In this document: in pieces, positions 10,395 through 25,000 of the stretch | Layout: each line of letters begins with the position of its first letter | How positions within the stretch are numbered: the stretch's first letter is position 1 | Assembly (NCBI GenBank): GCA_023091665.1 | Contig: JALJCQ010000030.1 | Coordinates: 2,916,501-2,980,500 of the forward strand | Length of the DNA stretch: 64,000 nucleotides | Reading direction: 5' to 3' | Source of the DNA: Pythium myriotylum | Taxonomy: Eukaryota > Oomycota > Peronosporomycetes > Pythiales > Pythiaceae | Notes under the pieces: generated by a model | Seen by the model: only the letters and a program-made list of their open reading frames with translations | The model's database searches: none | Told to the model about the DNA's origin: nothing | Program-made: the position numbers and the translations under genes

Positions 10395-11981
10395 CTAGGC
10401 CCTGAAATCACCAGCTCCGGACAGCACTGAGAGCCTCGCGCCGAGCTGGTGGCGGAGCGCGTACGACATCGCGATCGCAACGAGGCCGATGAAAGCGACA
10501 CGGACAATTGTCGGTGACTACGAGGTTCAAATCATCAATGTAAGCGTGGTCTCAGTCGCTGCGAGAACACGTGACGACGTACATGCCACTTGGAAGGCGT
10601 GGCTGATACAACAGAGTGATCCGGGAACTCCAGCTTCTGGTATTGCACCGGCGACAAGAACGGCTGGGCAATAGATGGGAAGTGGGCGTGGAATGGAAGT
10701 GGAAATTGCGCGTACATGGAGGATCTGGGATACGCAAGCAGAGTTGAGGCCAACGCCAGTGATAGACAAGATGGTTCGGCGCTTACTCAAGTTCAGGTTG
10801 ATGTTCGCTTGTCTGTAGCAGCTTATCGGGGGGATACCGATGGAAGATAACAGCAGCTCGAGATATCACTCGCTCTATATCCATGGTCTGAGGAAGTTTG
10901 GCGAGCAGCCCGTGAAGAGTTCCAAAGTCGCAGTCCGTCTTGAGCACACGCTGGCGCGCTTCCACCACGACTGCGGCACTAAGGTACAGAATGAAAAGCG
11001 GGTGCGAAACGAGCAGCACGTCGTACAGACGAGTAACGCTGGAGAACCGGTGCAGTTGGTGTGCGAACCACGTGATCACCCACGGGAGTGCGAAGAAAGG
11101 CTCCACCTGCAACCACGAAGTCATGAGTCTACAATCCGCAACTTCAGATCGACGTGTTTCCACTCACACCCGACTCTTTGATATGAGCGAACAGTTCTGG
11201 GTCTTCAGTTTCGATCAGAGGATACAGTAATCGAGTAGCGTGGAGCACAATCTCGAAGTTCTTTCTCATTGGCTCCCGCTGGTAAGTTGTGCTCACACGG
11301 TCGACGGCGCGGAACGCGAGTTGGTCTCCAAGCACGAGCAAGAACACGGAACACACGTCGTGGTAGCCCTAATCGATACCGTGAGTGTCTCTGGTAAGCG
11401 CAGCAACCACCATTTCTTTGCATGGCTCGTGTTGTACCTGGTAATAATACAGTTCGCTGTTCTCCGAAAGCACGGCGTTGATGACTTGAGTGAGCTGCTT
11501 GCGTTTGACTCGGCGCTCGCTCTCACGAATTTCCGAGAGCACGTCGTAATGCCTAGGGCCAAACGTGATGCATGTGAGCACCAAGAGAGAGAGCAGTAAG
11601 GGGCACCCTCCCTCACCACATGGACCGGTCAATGTCCTTCTGGATCTGCTGGTCATCGCGATGCGGCGCGTTCTTCTTCGTGAAGTGGTCGCTGCTCTCC
11701 CTGGACACCGGCTTGAGGTCGCGATCACCCAGCAGCCAGGGCCATAGCTGTTTCCTCAGCTCGTCCGACACGAAGCCATTGGGCGCAAACGCGAGCTCGC
11801 GCAACTGCTTGAAGAGCGCGTCACTCTCCTCAGGAGCCCCGCTCGCCGACGCGCCACGCAGCTGCAGCGAGAGCGCGCGGAGCTCCAGCAGCTTGTGCTC
11901 GATCTGCACTTTCTCTCGATGCGACCGCGCGCCGCTCGGCTTGGAGCCGTTCGCGGCCGACCGCTTCTTCGAGGGCGCCAT
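10395..11981 (-). CDS. TBC1D20: TBC1D20-type Rab GTPase-activating protein, tail-anchored
   Basis: Six exons read from the minus strand, 421 aa: 11617-11981, 11438-11552, 11168-11368, 10787-11106, 10583-10724, 10395-10517; all junctions keep frame and introns are 61-69 nt. The TBC domain has the arginine-finger motif (QKDIDRS, D-x-x-R type) and the glutamine finger (YYYQ-GYHD, split by intron 2), then FALPWVITWFAHQL and TRLYDVLLVSHP, which match TBC1D20 closely. The last two small exons add a linker and a hydrophobic segment near the C-terminus (VRVAFIGLVAIAMSYAL), agreeing with the C-terminal ER anchor of TBC1D20 and with its length (403 aa in human, from memory). Known role: GAP for Rab1/Rab18-type GTPases in ER-Golgi and lipid-droplet traffic. 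The stop at 10783 belongs to an unspliced reading and is not the real end in this model. Confidence 0.88.
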
Positions 11982-12278
11982 GGGCAGTTCAACTCGGTGG
12001 TGTTCCTCTCACAACGATACAGTCCCATTCAAACCTGTACGGGATAGGTTTATTTGGACGTTGGGATCATGTTGAAGCAACCCAGCTCCACGCAACACGT
12101 ACGGATGGTCCCTACGAGTGAGTGAGCTGTGGGCTGTGAAAACAGTACATAGAGGAGAGGAATGTTGTAGAGAGATCAGCCGCATGGCTCCTACGTGTCT
12201 AGATTCCTATTGCAATATCGTGTGCGTCCTACTTATAACGTGTGTGCCACCCAAGCCAGTGGCTGCTCAAGCAAGATC

Positions 12279-14904
<2,626 letters not shown>

Positions 14905-15066
14905 ACAGCATCATCACCTTCCTATCCATAACAAAGAAGAACTTGTTGCCTTTCCCTCAGATCTGATCCTGAGGCCACTCAGGTTTTTGACGTGTGGGGT
15001 TAAGGATGGAGAAATGGAGCGCCGCCATGAAGAGACGCCGTCCACTTCTGAGTAGTTCCGGTGGCG

Positions 15067-15980
15067 ATGGAGACGCTGCGCCGCAAGCCCGTCGTGCGCG
15101 AGAGCGAAGTGTTCTCGGCGCTGTTCCCGCGGGGCCCCACGCCCAAGTCCGGAGACGCGCTGCCATCGATCGTTGCGCCGAAGGGGGCCCGCGACGAGGC
15201 TACCGACCGAGAATCGACCGACGTAGAGAAAGAAGCCCGACGGATTCCTAAGCTCGGCGCGCTTTCGACCAAGACCCCACGCACGCTCATGGCGACGCTT
15301 CCCATGACTGCGAGCGACTGCGCGGTGGTCTGGAAGTATCTGTGCGACTGGATCAAGACGCAGGTACATCCGTGTATAAGAGGCGATTAAACTTCGAGAG
15401 GCTGACGAGAGACCCGTGGGCCAGGTGGCTATGGAGGCTCCTGCGACTATCCCGGGCTTCGGTACTGTGTCTATGCGCACCCAGGCGCTCAAAATCCGGA
15501 TCCCTTTCTTCGGTTCGTACATTAGCACGACAAGAAGAAACTTCTCGTTCTAACAGGCATGGTGCGCGGAGTAGAACCGGATCGAGGCTTTCTCGACAAG
15601 CATGGACTGCGTGTCGACACTCCGAGCGGGACAACACATGGTGCTTTGGCTCGGACGGGCTCCGGTTCCGATGTCTCGTCGCTCCGTCCACAAGCTCTAT
15701 CGTCTGCAGGAGTCGACGTTTATACGTTCAACTTCGTCGAGATGGCGGCGTGCTGTGGCAGACATGTGGAGGTCAACAAAGCGAAAGAGTGGCTCTCGAC
15801 TCTTCTCCTCCGACTAGGAGAAGCATTGCGACAGTGCGAAAGGGTGCGTACCATTCGCAGACGCGCAGGAGCTAAGTGGGGTTTAATCTCCACTGATCTC
15901 AGGTGGAGTTCGACTTGGGAGTTGGGGTCGTGGCGTGCGTGGATCGTGTGCTTGAGGTGCACATGCTTCCTCGCTATACA
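15067..15980 (+). CDS. CCDC81-type HU domain exons (probable 5' part of the dynein gene)
   Basis: Four exons: 15067-15363, 15425-15512, 15557-15843, 15903-15980 (250 codons, all in frame; introns 61, 44 and 59 nt). The start at 15067 follows a GTG in the same open frame. Two eukaryotic HU subdomains of the CCDC81 type are visible: the first has CAVVWKYLCDWIKTQ then ATIPGFGTVSMR and a HGL motif after it; the second has YTFNFVEMAACCGRHVEV, LLLRLGEALRQ and ERVEFDLGVGVVA. CCDC81 is a centrosome/cilium-associated family. The last exon ends at a good donor (aca|gtaagg) whose 58-nt intron leads into an exon open exactly from its acceptor and containing the dynein heavy chain, so these exons probably belong to that transcript. 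Without that splice the frame would stop at about 16078 and this would be a separate gene of about 280 aa. Confidence 0.7.
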
Positions 15981-16038
15981 GTAAGGACAAGTTCTCAATC
16001 AGTTATCCTTCGTCTAACATTCGTTTCATGTGGTTTAG

Positions 16039-19000
16039 AGCAGCACACCCCAAGTGCCATTCGAAATTCGCGGGGGTGAGAGCACCGTTATGCGAGCGCT
16101 TCGGATCTCATCGTCACCGAAGACTTCTCGGCATGCTAGTTTCTTATCAAGTTCGAACTTTTTGAAGGCGATTCATGTACATGCCGCCACGGAAGGAGAA
16201 AGCAGTAACAACTCGGAACTCTTCGCGTTCGACCCTCATGGATCCCTACAACAATGCCACAGCGAGCCTGCGCGCAGCCTTACGGCTGTACTTCCAACGC
16301 CCTCAAATGGAGCATTCGGTCCATCCCCGCGAACTCGACGCCTTCGAAACCACGTGGCCGACCAGCTAGTCGAACCATCTAAGAAGACTAACCATGAGTC
16401 ACTCTTTGACTCACTGTCACGAACTTTCTGCGTCGAGCCTGACTTGAACCTATCGTTTCTGCAGCCTTCAAATCGCATCGCTTCAAACTATGCACCTGTG
16501 GCAGCAAGTCTTGTGATGGTGAAGCACACATATCGTTTAACTGGATCAGGACGCGGAAGCTCAGTCAGTGTTGCGTTCTCAACAGAGACACTGCCATGTG
16601 ATCCTCCGTATCCGGAAGAGACCATCCACTATAACTCACCGGGGTCTTTGAGAGAAGACGAAAGCATAGACGCTGCAAGGCGCCGCGAAGTCTCAGAAGG
16701 AAGATATTTCGCTTATCTAAGCGAATCGAATCAGCTTATGGACACGCGGTGGCTCGCACCACTTGATGAGATCCTTGTCGAACGAATAGTTGCATCTGCG
16801 GTCAAGTACCTCAGTTCTCCCCCCTCTGGCCACATGAAGACCGTTCTCGATGCAGCGCGCGACGAGTTTATCAGGAATTACCGCATCAGCGTGAAGAAAG
16901 CGATTATGGATTACTTGCTTCTTCGCTCAGCAACCCGAGAACGGCTTGGTATCGTTTGCGGTACTCCTGTGCATACAGAGTTGCCGTCGCGTTGGCAATG
17001 GGGTAATAACAAGGGACTCAATGGATGCATGAATGACCTAAGGGCTCTCACTACAAAATACCCTTCCAGGGCTGAGAGACCCTTATCCCAGAGAATACTG
17101 AACGCTGTAAATGCTCGACGAGTTGAAACAGAGGATTCGAACCAGATTTCAAAGAAACGCCGACGGAAGCGCGTGAAGTTGAAATTGGCGTCCACATTCA
17201 TGCTAGCCGACCCCCAGATTCGTGTACTTCAGTACATGTGGTATGATTTCGAAAGCATTCTTCTTCTTGTGAAGCTACCAGACTTAGAGGAGTTGAGTGC
17301 AAGATTGGAGCCGCTCGACTTGCGCACATTTGAAGACGAGCAACTTTCGCATGCATCCTATGTGAAAGGGTACCTTATTGAAAACTGGTACCAGCGAGCG
17401 AGGGTGCTTTTCGAAAACGCAGTCATCAAGACCCAGGGAGGACCATACTCCAGCGTGGAGAGTAGCCATTTGAGGCACCTTTTCAATGCTGTTGCAGTCC
17501 AGATGTCTCTACAGGTTCGGTCACTCATATTCAAGTCGATTAGAGCATATGTTGCCTTCTTTGAGCTATTTGCACAGCCTTCTGAGGGATCAAATCGTCT
17601 CGGATGTTTTCATGCTGATAGTAACAAACCATATCACTGCCCGTCTGCCCTTCTTGTCTCATTATCCCTCCTCGATAGAGATATTCAGGTGAGTGATTGC
17701 ATCAGTAAACGCTTCAACTTTTTATTTTAATCCTCTAACCTCGACGGCATGACAGTTTGAGACCCCGCTAATCGAAATCCCCAGTATGCTTCTGAGCGTC
17801 GTTCACAACCTCATTCAACTCTTCCACAACGTGAACCGCATTGAAACACAGTTTGCGAAGTCTCTGGAACCCCTGTTTACTACGTCTATAGCAGGGACGA
17901 GGGACAGTGATAGTTATTCGCCTTTTCTGTGGAACGTGAGTGTTCACGAGGAAGAGATTGCCGACGCTACAATGCGAATTCGCGACATTATCGAGAAGAA
18001 CCTCGCTCAACTTTATCAACTTCAAACCGAGTATTCAACCTACGGCACTGTTTATCGTCAGATCTCGTTCGTGTGTAGCGATGACGACACCACAGAGATG
18101 GACAGATCGTTTTCTAGCGAGAAGACAGCTTCGTGGCGAGAAGAACTCCACCATGTTCGCAACGTTGCCTGTACGCTTCAGAAAATTGCGAGATCTGTGC
18201 ATCATTTAAATCTCTTTTCTGTGCATTGTGCGGGCGTGAATGACTCCTTGCTAACTGCTTTTTCCTTGTGGGTGCATCGACAGCTCAGTAGATTTGCCGA
18301 GGCTACTGCAGCTTCAAACGCTCATCTTCGACAGCAATACAAAGATGTGGCCGCTCGGCTTGCTAAGCGACCTCTCGACTTGTACGAACTCGTTGATGCC
18401 GAGGCGTTCGTTGAGGTATTAAAGACAAGTAAGCTTAAGGAACTGCAAGCCATGGTAGAAGACCTCAAGCAACGCATGCAGTTCTTGCTCTTTCACAGTG
18501 AAAATGTCCACGCAATTGGCTCCGCAAACCATGGAGAAGAGACCGGCTCTAGGTTGGAGATGTCTAGTATTCCCGGTGATATGCTAGCTTCTGCAGCAAA
18601 AACAATTCGATGGCGCTCACATATCGAAAGGCTTCTTGAGGAGGCCGAGTCTTTGCTTGTCGGGGAGCGAGCCCGAATAGAAGCCGTTTTTCTTGCTAAA
18701 CGGAACCGTTTCCAGGCGGAGATCGACGAATTTGACATTGAAGTTAAGGGCTTTTCAAAGAAAGGTGACTTGCGTCACGCGGCTACATACGTCGTCCAAT
18801 TGACCAAAATGAAGGAGGCTCTTTTCAGTTTTAGGCGCCAAATGGAGTCTATCATGGAAGAAGAACTGAAGCTGCAGTGGAAAACTTCGGACTTTGGCAA
18901 GCTTGATGATATTGCGGAGGAGATAGAACCTTACGAACAACTGTGGAAGACCGCACGAGAGTTTCGCGAGCTCAATTCTCGATGGCTCCGAACCAACGTC

Positions 19001-22000
19001 TTTGAGCTGCAATCTCATGAAGGGCTGCAGGCGCTTCAAGCCATGATAGAAACCATCTCTACAGTGTCAAATCAACTTCATCTAAACTCTGCTGCAGCTG
19101 CTATCACAGCGGAGCTTCTAAAGAAGCAAATGGGTGATTTCCGCGAAAACGCGAAGCTTGTTTCAGCCATCTTAAACCCTGCTGTTCAAGAAAGACACTT
19201 GAAGGAAATGTCAGCTCTCGTCGGGCTCACGATTGACCCTGTTGAGCTCGTTACACTTCTTAAATTGCTTGAAAACGGAGCCTACGATCATTTGCCACGA
19301 ATCGCTGAAATCAGCGAAGACGCGACTATGGAGAAGCAAGTTGAAGATGCGCTACGCGGTATATACAACGAATGGCAAGGTGTTCAACTCCACTTTAAGC
19401 CGGCTAATGTGAGCTTTGGTTATTCTACCAAATCCAACGAAGATTCCGTGACGCAAGTACTATTAGTTTCGTCTGTAAGCGATATCAAGTTGCTCATTGA
19501 AGATCACCAGCTGCGATTACAAACACTTCAGTGCCTCCCTCATGCAGTGCCATTCTCTATTCACATTCAACAGTGGGTTTCTTTCCTTCACGACTTGGTC
19601 GAGATTCTGGATCTCCTTGTCATCAACGAGCGGTTATGGAAAAGAATCCTACCGTTATTTGCTGCTGGAATTGTGGACGATAATGCAGAAGAAGCAGCCA
19701 TATTTGCACAAGCCGATCTGCTCCATCGATCTACAGTGAACTGGGTCGAGAATCAACCATTATGCCTGGAACTTGTGAAAAGTATCACCCACGACTTCCG
19801 CACTGCCAAGATTGATGCGTCCGATGTATTTGAAGGAGAAGAAACGGATTCACCTCGCCACCACTTGCTACTTGCAGACCTTCGACAATGCCGGCAGCTA
19901 CTTGAAAACGCAGGCTATAACATCTCACTCGGCTTCGAAGCACGGAGATCTCATTTCCCGCGATTCTACTTCCTCTCGGACAATGAGCTGGTCTCGGCTC
20001 TGGCAAGTCAGTCACCAAACGTGGCTGGTCCTTGCTCTGGGAGTACCGAGAGTTGTGGTATAGCTTCGCCGCAGTTTTGGCGATATATGCGGCTCTGCTT
20101 TCCAGGAATTCACCGCATACACACAAAAGCCTCGTCTCCACACGCAGAACTAACGTCTTTTATCAGTGCACATGATGAGCAAGTTCCAATTAGCTCGCCA
20201 ATTCCAACCGCAAATGTTCCCCTTGAAGTTTGGCTAACAAAGCTAGAAACGGCTATGGGTACAATCCTCCAGGCTTGCATTCGGGCTGCGATCAGTGACT
20301 TTGCGCGAAAGGAGTTCCGCAAATGGTGCTTATTGTGGCCAGAACAAGTATTGGTTGCAACAATCTATCATACTTGGACAATACAAGGAGAGATAAGCAA
20401 CAGGAAACCATCCGTTGCTGAAGCTAGAAAAGCCTGGCAAGTGGATGCGCAGACTCTTGCAGAGAGAGCCGATGCAGTTGGGAGAGAACTCAAAGCAGCG
20501 GCCTCACCCGGTGTACGCCTCACGTTATCGAACGTGATCCTTCTTCTCAACCAACTTCGAGACGTTTCAGCTAGAGTTGCCGCGGAAATCTCAAGCCTCG
20601 AGCAGTCGCGTCAGTTCGTACTCCACGAAGATGTTTCATGCGTTGAAACACCAACTCCAGCATTTGAGGCGGGACAGTTCGAAACCACGTCGTGGTTGTC
20701 TCAACCACGGCTGTATTATAACGCGAACTCTGCTCTGGGTGTCAAAGTGATGTCGTTTACAGCTATTCCGTATGGCTTTGAGTACTGGGGCAATACATCC
20801 CCATCTGTGTGCATTATGCCATTGACGCTTCGCTGCTACCACTCCTTGGCGCTTCACGTTGGTATGCTTAATCGAGGTTCTCACGTTCGTGGGCCATCAG
20901 GAAGCGGCAAGAGAACTGCTTGTACTGCATTAGCGCGTATGTGCGGACGTTTAATGGTCCTGTTTGACTGCCAGGACTACGTGAGTACTTCCCAAACTCA
21001 AAAGTTCAACGCGCTCGAGCGATTTATCAAGGGTGCAGTTTCTTCGGGTGCATGGCTGATGTTAAGTGGGATTCATCAGGTTCAACCTGTAGAAGCGTCG
21101 CTCCTTGGATCAGTGTGTTCCCACATTTTGGAGTGCAACGCCTCCAAGCTAACACAGTGCGTGGTTCTCGGCGTAAAACTCAAGCTTAAGAAAGGCTTGC
21201 ATTTGATTACTACCTCTTCAAGTTCAGACGTCATTTATCAACCAAAGTCACAGATAATTCATGAGCGGTTACGATCTGCTTTCCGTCCCATTGAAGTTCA
21301 AGTGCACGATCTTGCTGTCATCTCTGAGTTCTTCCTTCGACAATTTCAAATGGTCCATGCTTCTGACCTTGCCAAAGTCGTCAATGCAGTCAATCAGATC
21401 ATCCAGCGGCAGTCAGAACTTATTGTCGGGGATGGGTCGATGGCAACAAAAGTCGGCGAATGCATTGTGAAGGTGCAGAATATACTTGGTATTGCCATGC
21501 GGGCGGCCGAGCTATGTGCTCAGGAACGACCTAAAGTCTATTCTGCACATGGGTGGCCACCACAGGCTCCACATGCACAGGCAGTGTCTGGTATCTCCAA
21601 CCCGTTGCTGCACTTCGATGTTGAAATGCCAGCGGACCTTGCGCGGGACATCGAGAAGATGGAGACCAAGGCCACATGTATCGCTCTGCGCGAGAGCGCA
21701 GGAAGCTTGGTTCCTGCGCGATCACTCAAAATGATCGACTTCGTGTTGAGGGACTTTTCTTTGGTCTCACTCAATCGAGAGCTTCGCGTGAGCAAGAGCT
21801 TCCTCGCTACAGCGGGGGTAAGGCACAGCCATAACAGTGCTGGCCTGGTAGAAACTGTGCTTGCCCAGCGTAAACAAGTGAACAATGACAGCGTCGAAGA
21901 CATGATTGTGAGAATACTCGATGAGACTGTGACAGATCCAAGTACGGAGTCGGCACCATGTCAAACCTTGTCCTCGAAAGCAATTCAATTGTATCAATCA

Positions 22001-25000
22001 TTGGTACACCACCGAATTGTGGTCGTTGTGGGCGACGTTCAAAGTGGAAAAACCGCTTTATGGTGTGCTGTTGCTCGAACAATGACAAAGATGTCGGATG
22101 ACGTGTCGACTTCCGGATCGGATGTCAAGAGGTGTGAGATTGTAAACAAAACCCGCTGCGTAGTGATCCACCCGCGGGCTGTCACACTGGAGCAACTATT
22201 CGGCAGGTCCGAATCAGTGACGACGGATTCTTTGTCTAATTGTTTGGTTGGACTCATTGCTCGTGATGCAAAGCATGAAACCAACGATCATTCTACGTGG
22301 CTCGTGCTGGATGGAGACGTCGATGAAGTGTGGGCCTGGCAAGTACTGCAAAGTGGAGAGTACCCCGCCGCCCCCCACGGAATGTTCGGTGCCTCCGAGT
22401 ATCCTGGGACGAGCGCAATGTCAAGACTCCCAGGTTTGCTCGTTCCAGACTGTAGCAAGCGACTTACACTACACCCAGAAATGCGAGTACTGATAGAGAC
22501 AACTGTTCTAGAGCATGTTTCACCATCCTTCATAACCAAAGTCGGCGTGATTAACGCCAACGGATGCTTAACCGATTTCGACCTGAAAGGTGATCCATCG
22601 AAGCCCCCCCGCTTCAACTGGCGACTTCCGTACAAAAAGTGGAAAACCGATCACGAGACCGCATTTGTTGCCTTACGAGAAGAACTTTTTAATCTACTCG
22701 ACACTCTTCTGGACGAAACGATGGATGCCTGTCTTGATTTTGTCGCTGAGGAATTCCTTGAGGAGAAGCGGATTCATCGTTTCACTCGCGGAGTTAGTCG
22801 ATTTGTGCTCATTCAATGGAGGTTGGGAGCATTTTTGGCTCTACTCTACTGCCTCCTCATCCAATCGTGGCCAAAGATTGCAAGTATGGTTAGTGGGAAA
22901 CAAAGAAAAACAGCCGTGCATTGTTACTTTCTCCAAGCACTCGTATGGGGTATCGGCTACACAAGCGAAACAATTGAGAGGCTCAAGTTCAACACTTTTT
23001 TGCGACAGTGGATCATTGCCGGCCCACGTAGTGCCGATTCATCCCTCAAGCGTGTTCTGGTTTTGTTCTTCCCGAGTGGGACGATGGGCTCAGCGGCCGC
23101 AGGGCTGTCTGGAATGGGTGCGACCCACCGCCGACTTGATGTAACGGGAGGTTCAAGCTCCTCAACCGTAACAAAAGATACGCTCTACAATTTTGGGTTC
23201 TCAGTCGAGCTTGGCTCCAAGTGGATGCGATGGGCAGAGTTTTACGACACCTGGCTTGCTGACCGATTTCAATATGGCTCTGATGGCTTGACTACTGCAA
23301 TGAGCGGTTTTTCGAATTACCCTGGCTCACCTTCGAACACATTATCAGTCGACAGCATTTCGGGCGGGCGCTATCCACGTGAAGGAAGGAGCAACCAGCT
23401 CTTCGTAAGAACTCCGGCGATGGCTGCAGCAGTATATTTGCTCTACCAACTCATGTCAAATCGATACCCGGTGCTACTTTCTGGCTCGCGTGACTCGGGA
23501 AAGACGACCTGCGGGCGTGTGTGGATGGAACTACATGCGCTTGTGGCTGGGATGCAATCAAAAGCTACAATTTCAGGTCCTAGCAGTAGCGGTGAAAGCA
23601 ACGACGACCCTGTACGTAGTGAACACGTCTATATGGGCCAGTCAGTGACATCACATGATGTGCTGGAACAACTTGAGGCTTTCATTGAGCAAAGGCGCAT
23701 CCAGCAGCGCCGCGTCAGCGCTCAAGATAGCAGCTTCGAACTCAAACGTAGCCGGCCGAACAATCTTATTGCGTCGTCAACACTCGTGTTCGTGGACGAT
23801 CTCCAGTGTTGTCCCAAAGCCAAATCTAACAGCAGTGTTGTAGAGCTGTTTCGAGGGATCCTGGAGCACAAACAGCTCGTACACCCGTCTGCAAATACAT
23901 TGATGGATTGTTCGGATGCGCTATCGCTCTTTGCTGCGCTCAGACATGATGGTAGCCGATCTACCGAGCGAGAGCTCGTACGGGTTCTGACGCGGATGAT
24001 GCCGATCGGACTTCCGCCATTGTCCGACGTCGACCTCTCCAGCATATGCTCCGCTTATGTGACGTCCCGAACCAACTCAGATCTTGTCGTCGATCAAGGC
24101 TCATCTGACTTCACTTTCAGTGCTGCAGCTCAGGAAGCAAGTCAGCTGTTAGCTTCGCTGATTAAAGCAACCATCCGACTGTTCCGTGTCTTGTCTAGCG
24201 ATCAGTGGTGTGTGCAGCATACACCACAGATAGCACGCAGCTATGCCGCAACTACTGCATTCAACCCATCCAAAGCCCATTATTTGTTCCACGTGCAGGA
24301 CGTTCTGCGAGTCCTTCATAGTGTGTATTGCGACGCAATGCAGACTATGTCTCTCTCAGAGAAGATACAAATCGCCAAGCTTTGGAGTCACGAAAGTGCT
24401 CGTGTATTCGGTGACCGACTCAATGAAGAGTCTGATGTTGCAGTGTTTTACAATCTACTTCAAGATACGGTAGTAACCCACTTCAACATTGCACCTGACG
24501 GTCTCCTTCCAGAAGCTACACAACTAGATTTTGCGTCGAGTGGAAGCAGTTCGAGTAACACAAAGAATCTGGCACAAGTCACTTGGCTCCGCGACCATCT
24601 CCACTTCTCGTTTATCGGGGAGAGTAGTGGCGCCGGAATGACGGATGGCTACCGCGAAGTCCACGAGTTGCAAAAAGTTGAGTTATCCATCGAGCGAACA
24701 ATGATGGCGATGTATCGCGCGAATGTTGTGACCGAATCGCTTCCATTCGTGTTGTGCAACCATGCGATTCGTCACATCTTGCGTCTCACGCGAGTGCTGA
24801 GGCACTCCGACGACCGTCATGTATTGCTCATTGGTCGGTCTGGATGCAAAATGCGCACGCTAACGCGACTCGCAGCGTTTGTATGTCACAAGGCCACAAC
24901 GTCATTCTTCACCTCAAGAGACGGCGATGATACGACACGCTGGAAAGCGGCATTGAAGAGTGCACTAATTTGCAGCTTGTGTCAGCCCGGTGATGAGCGC

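Noticed and set aside
11620..12075. Ser-rich plus-strand frame over the first exon of the TBC gene.
   Set aside because: Antisense shadow; the minus strand carries the TBC domain with consistent splicing.
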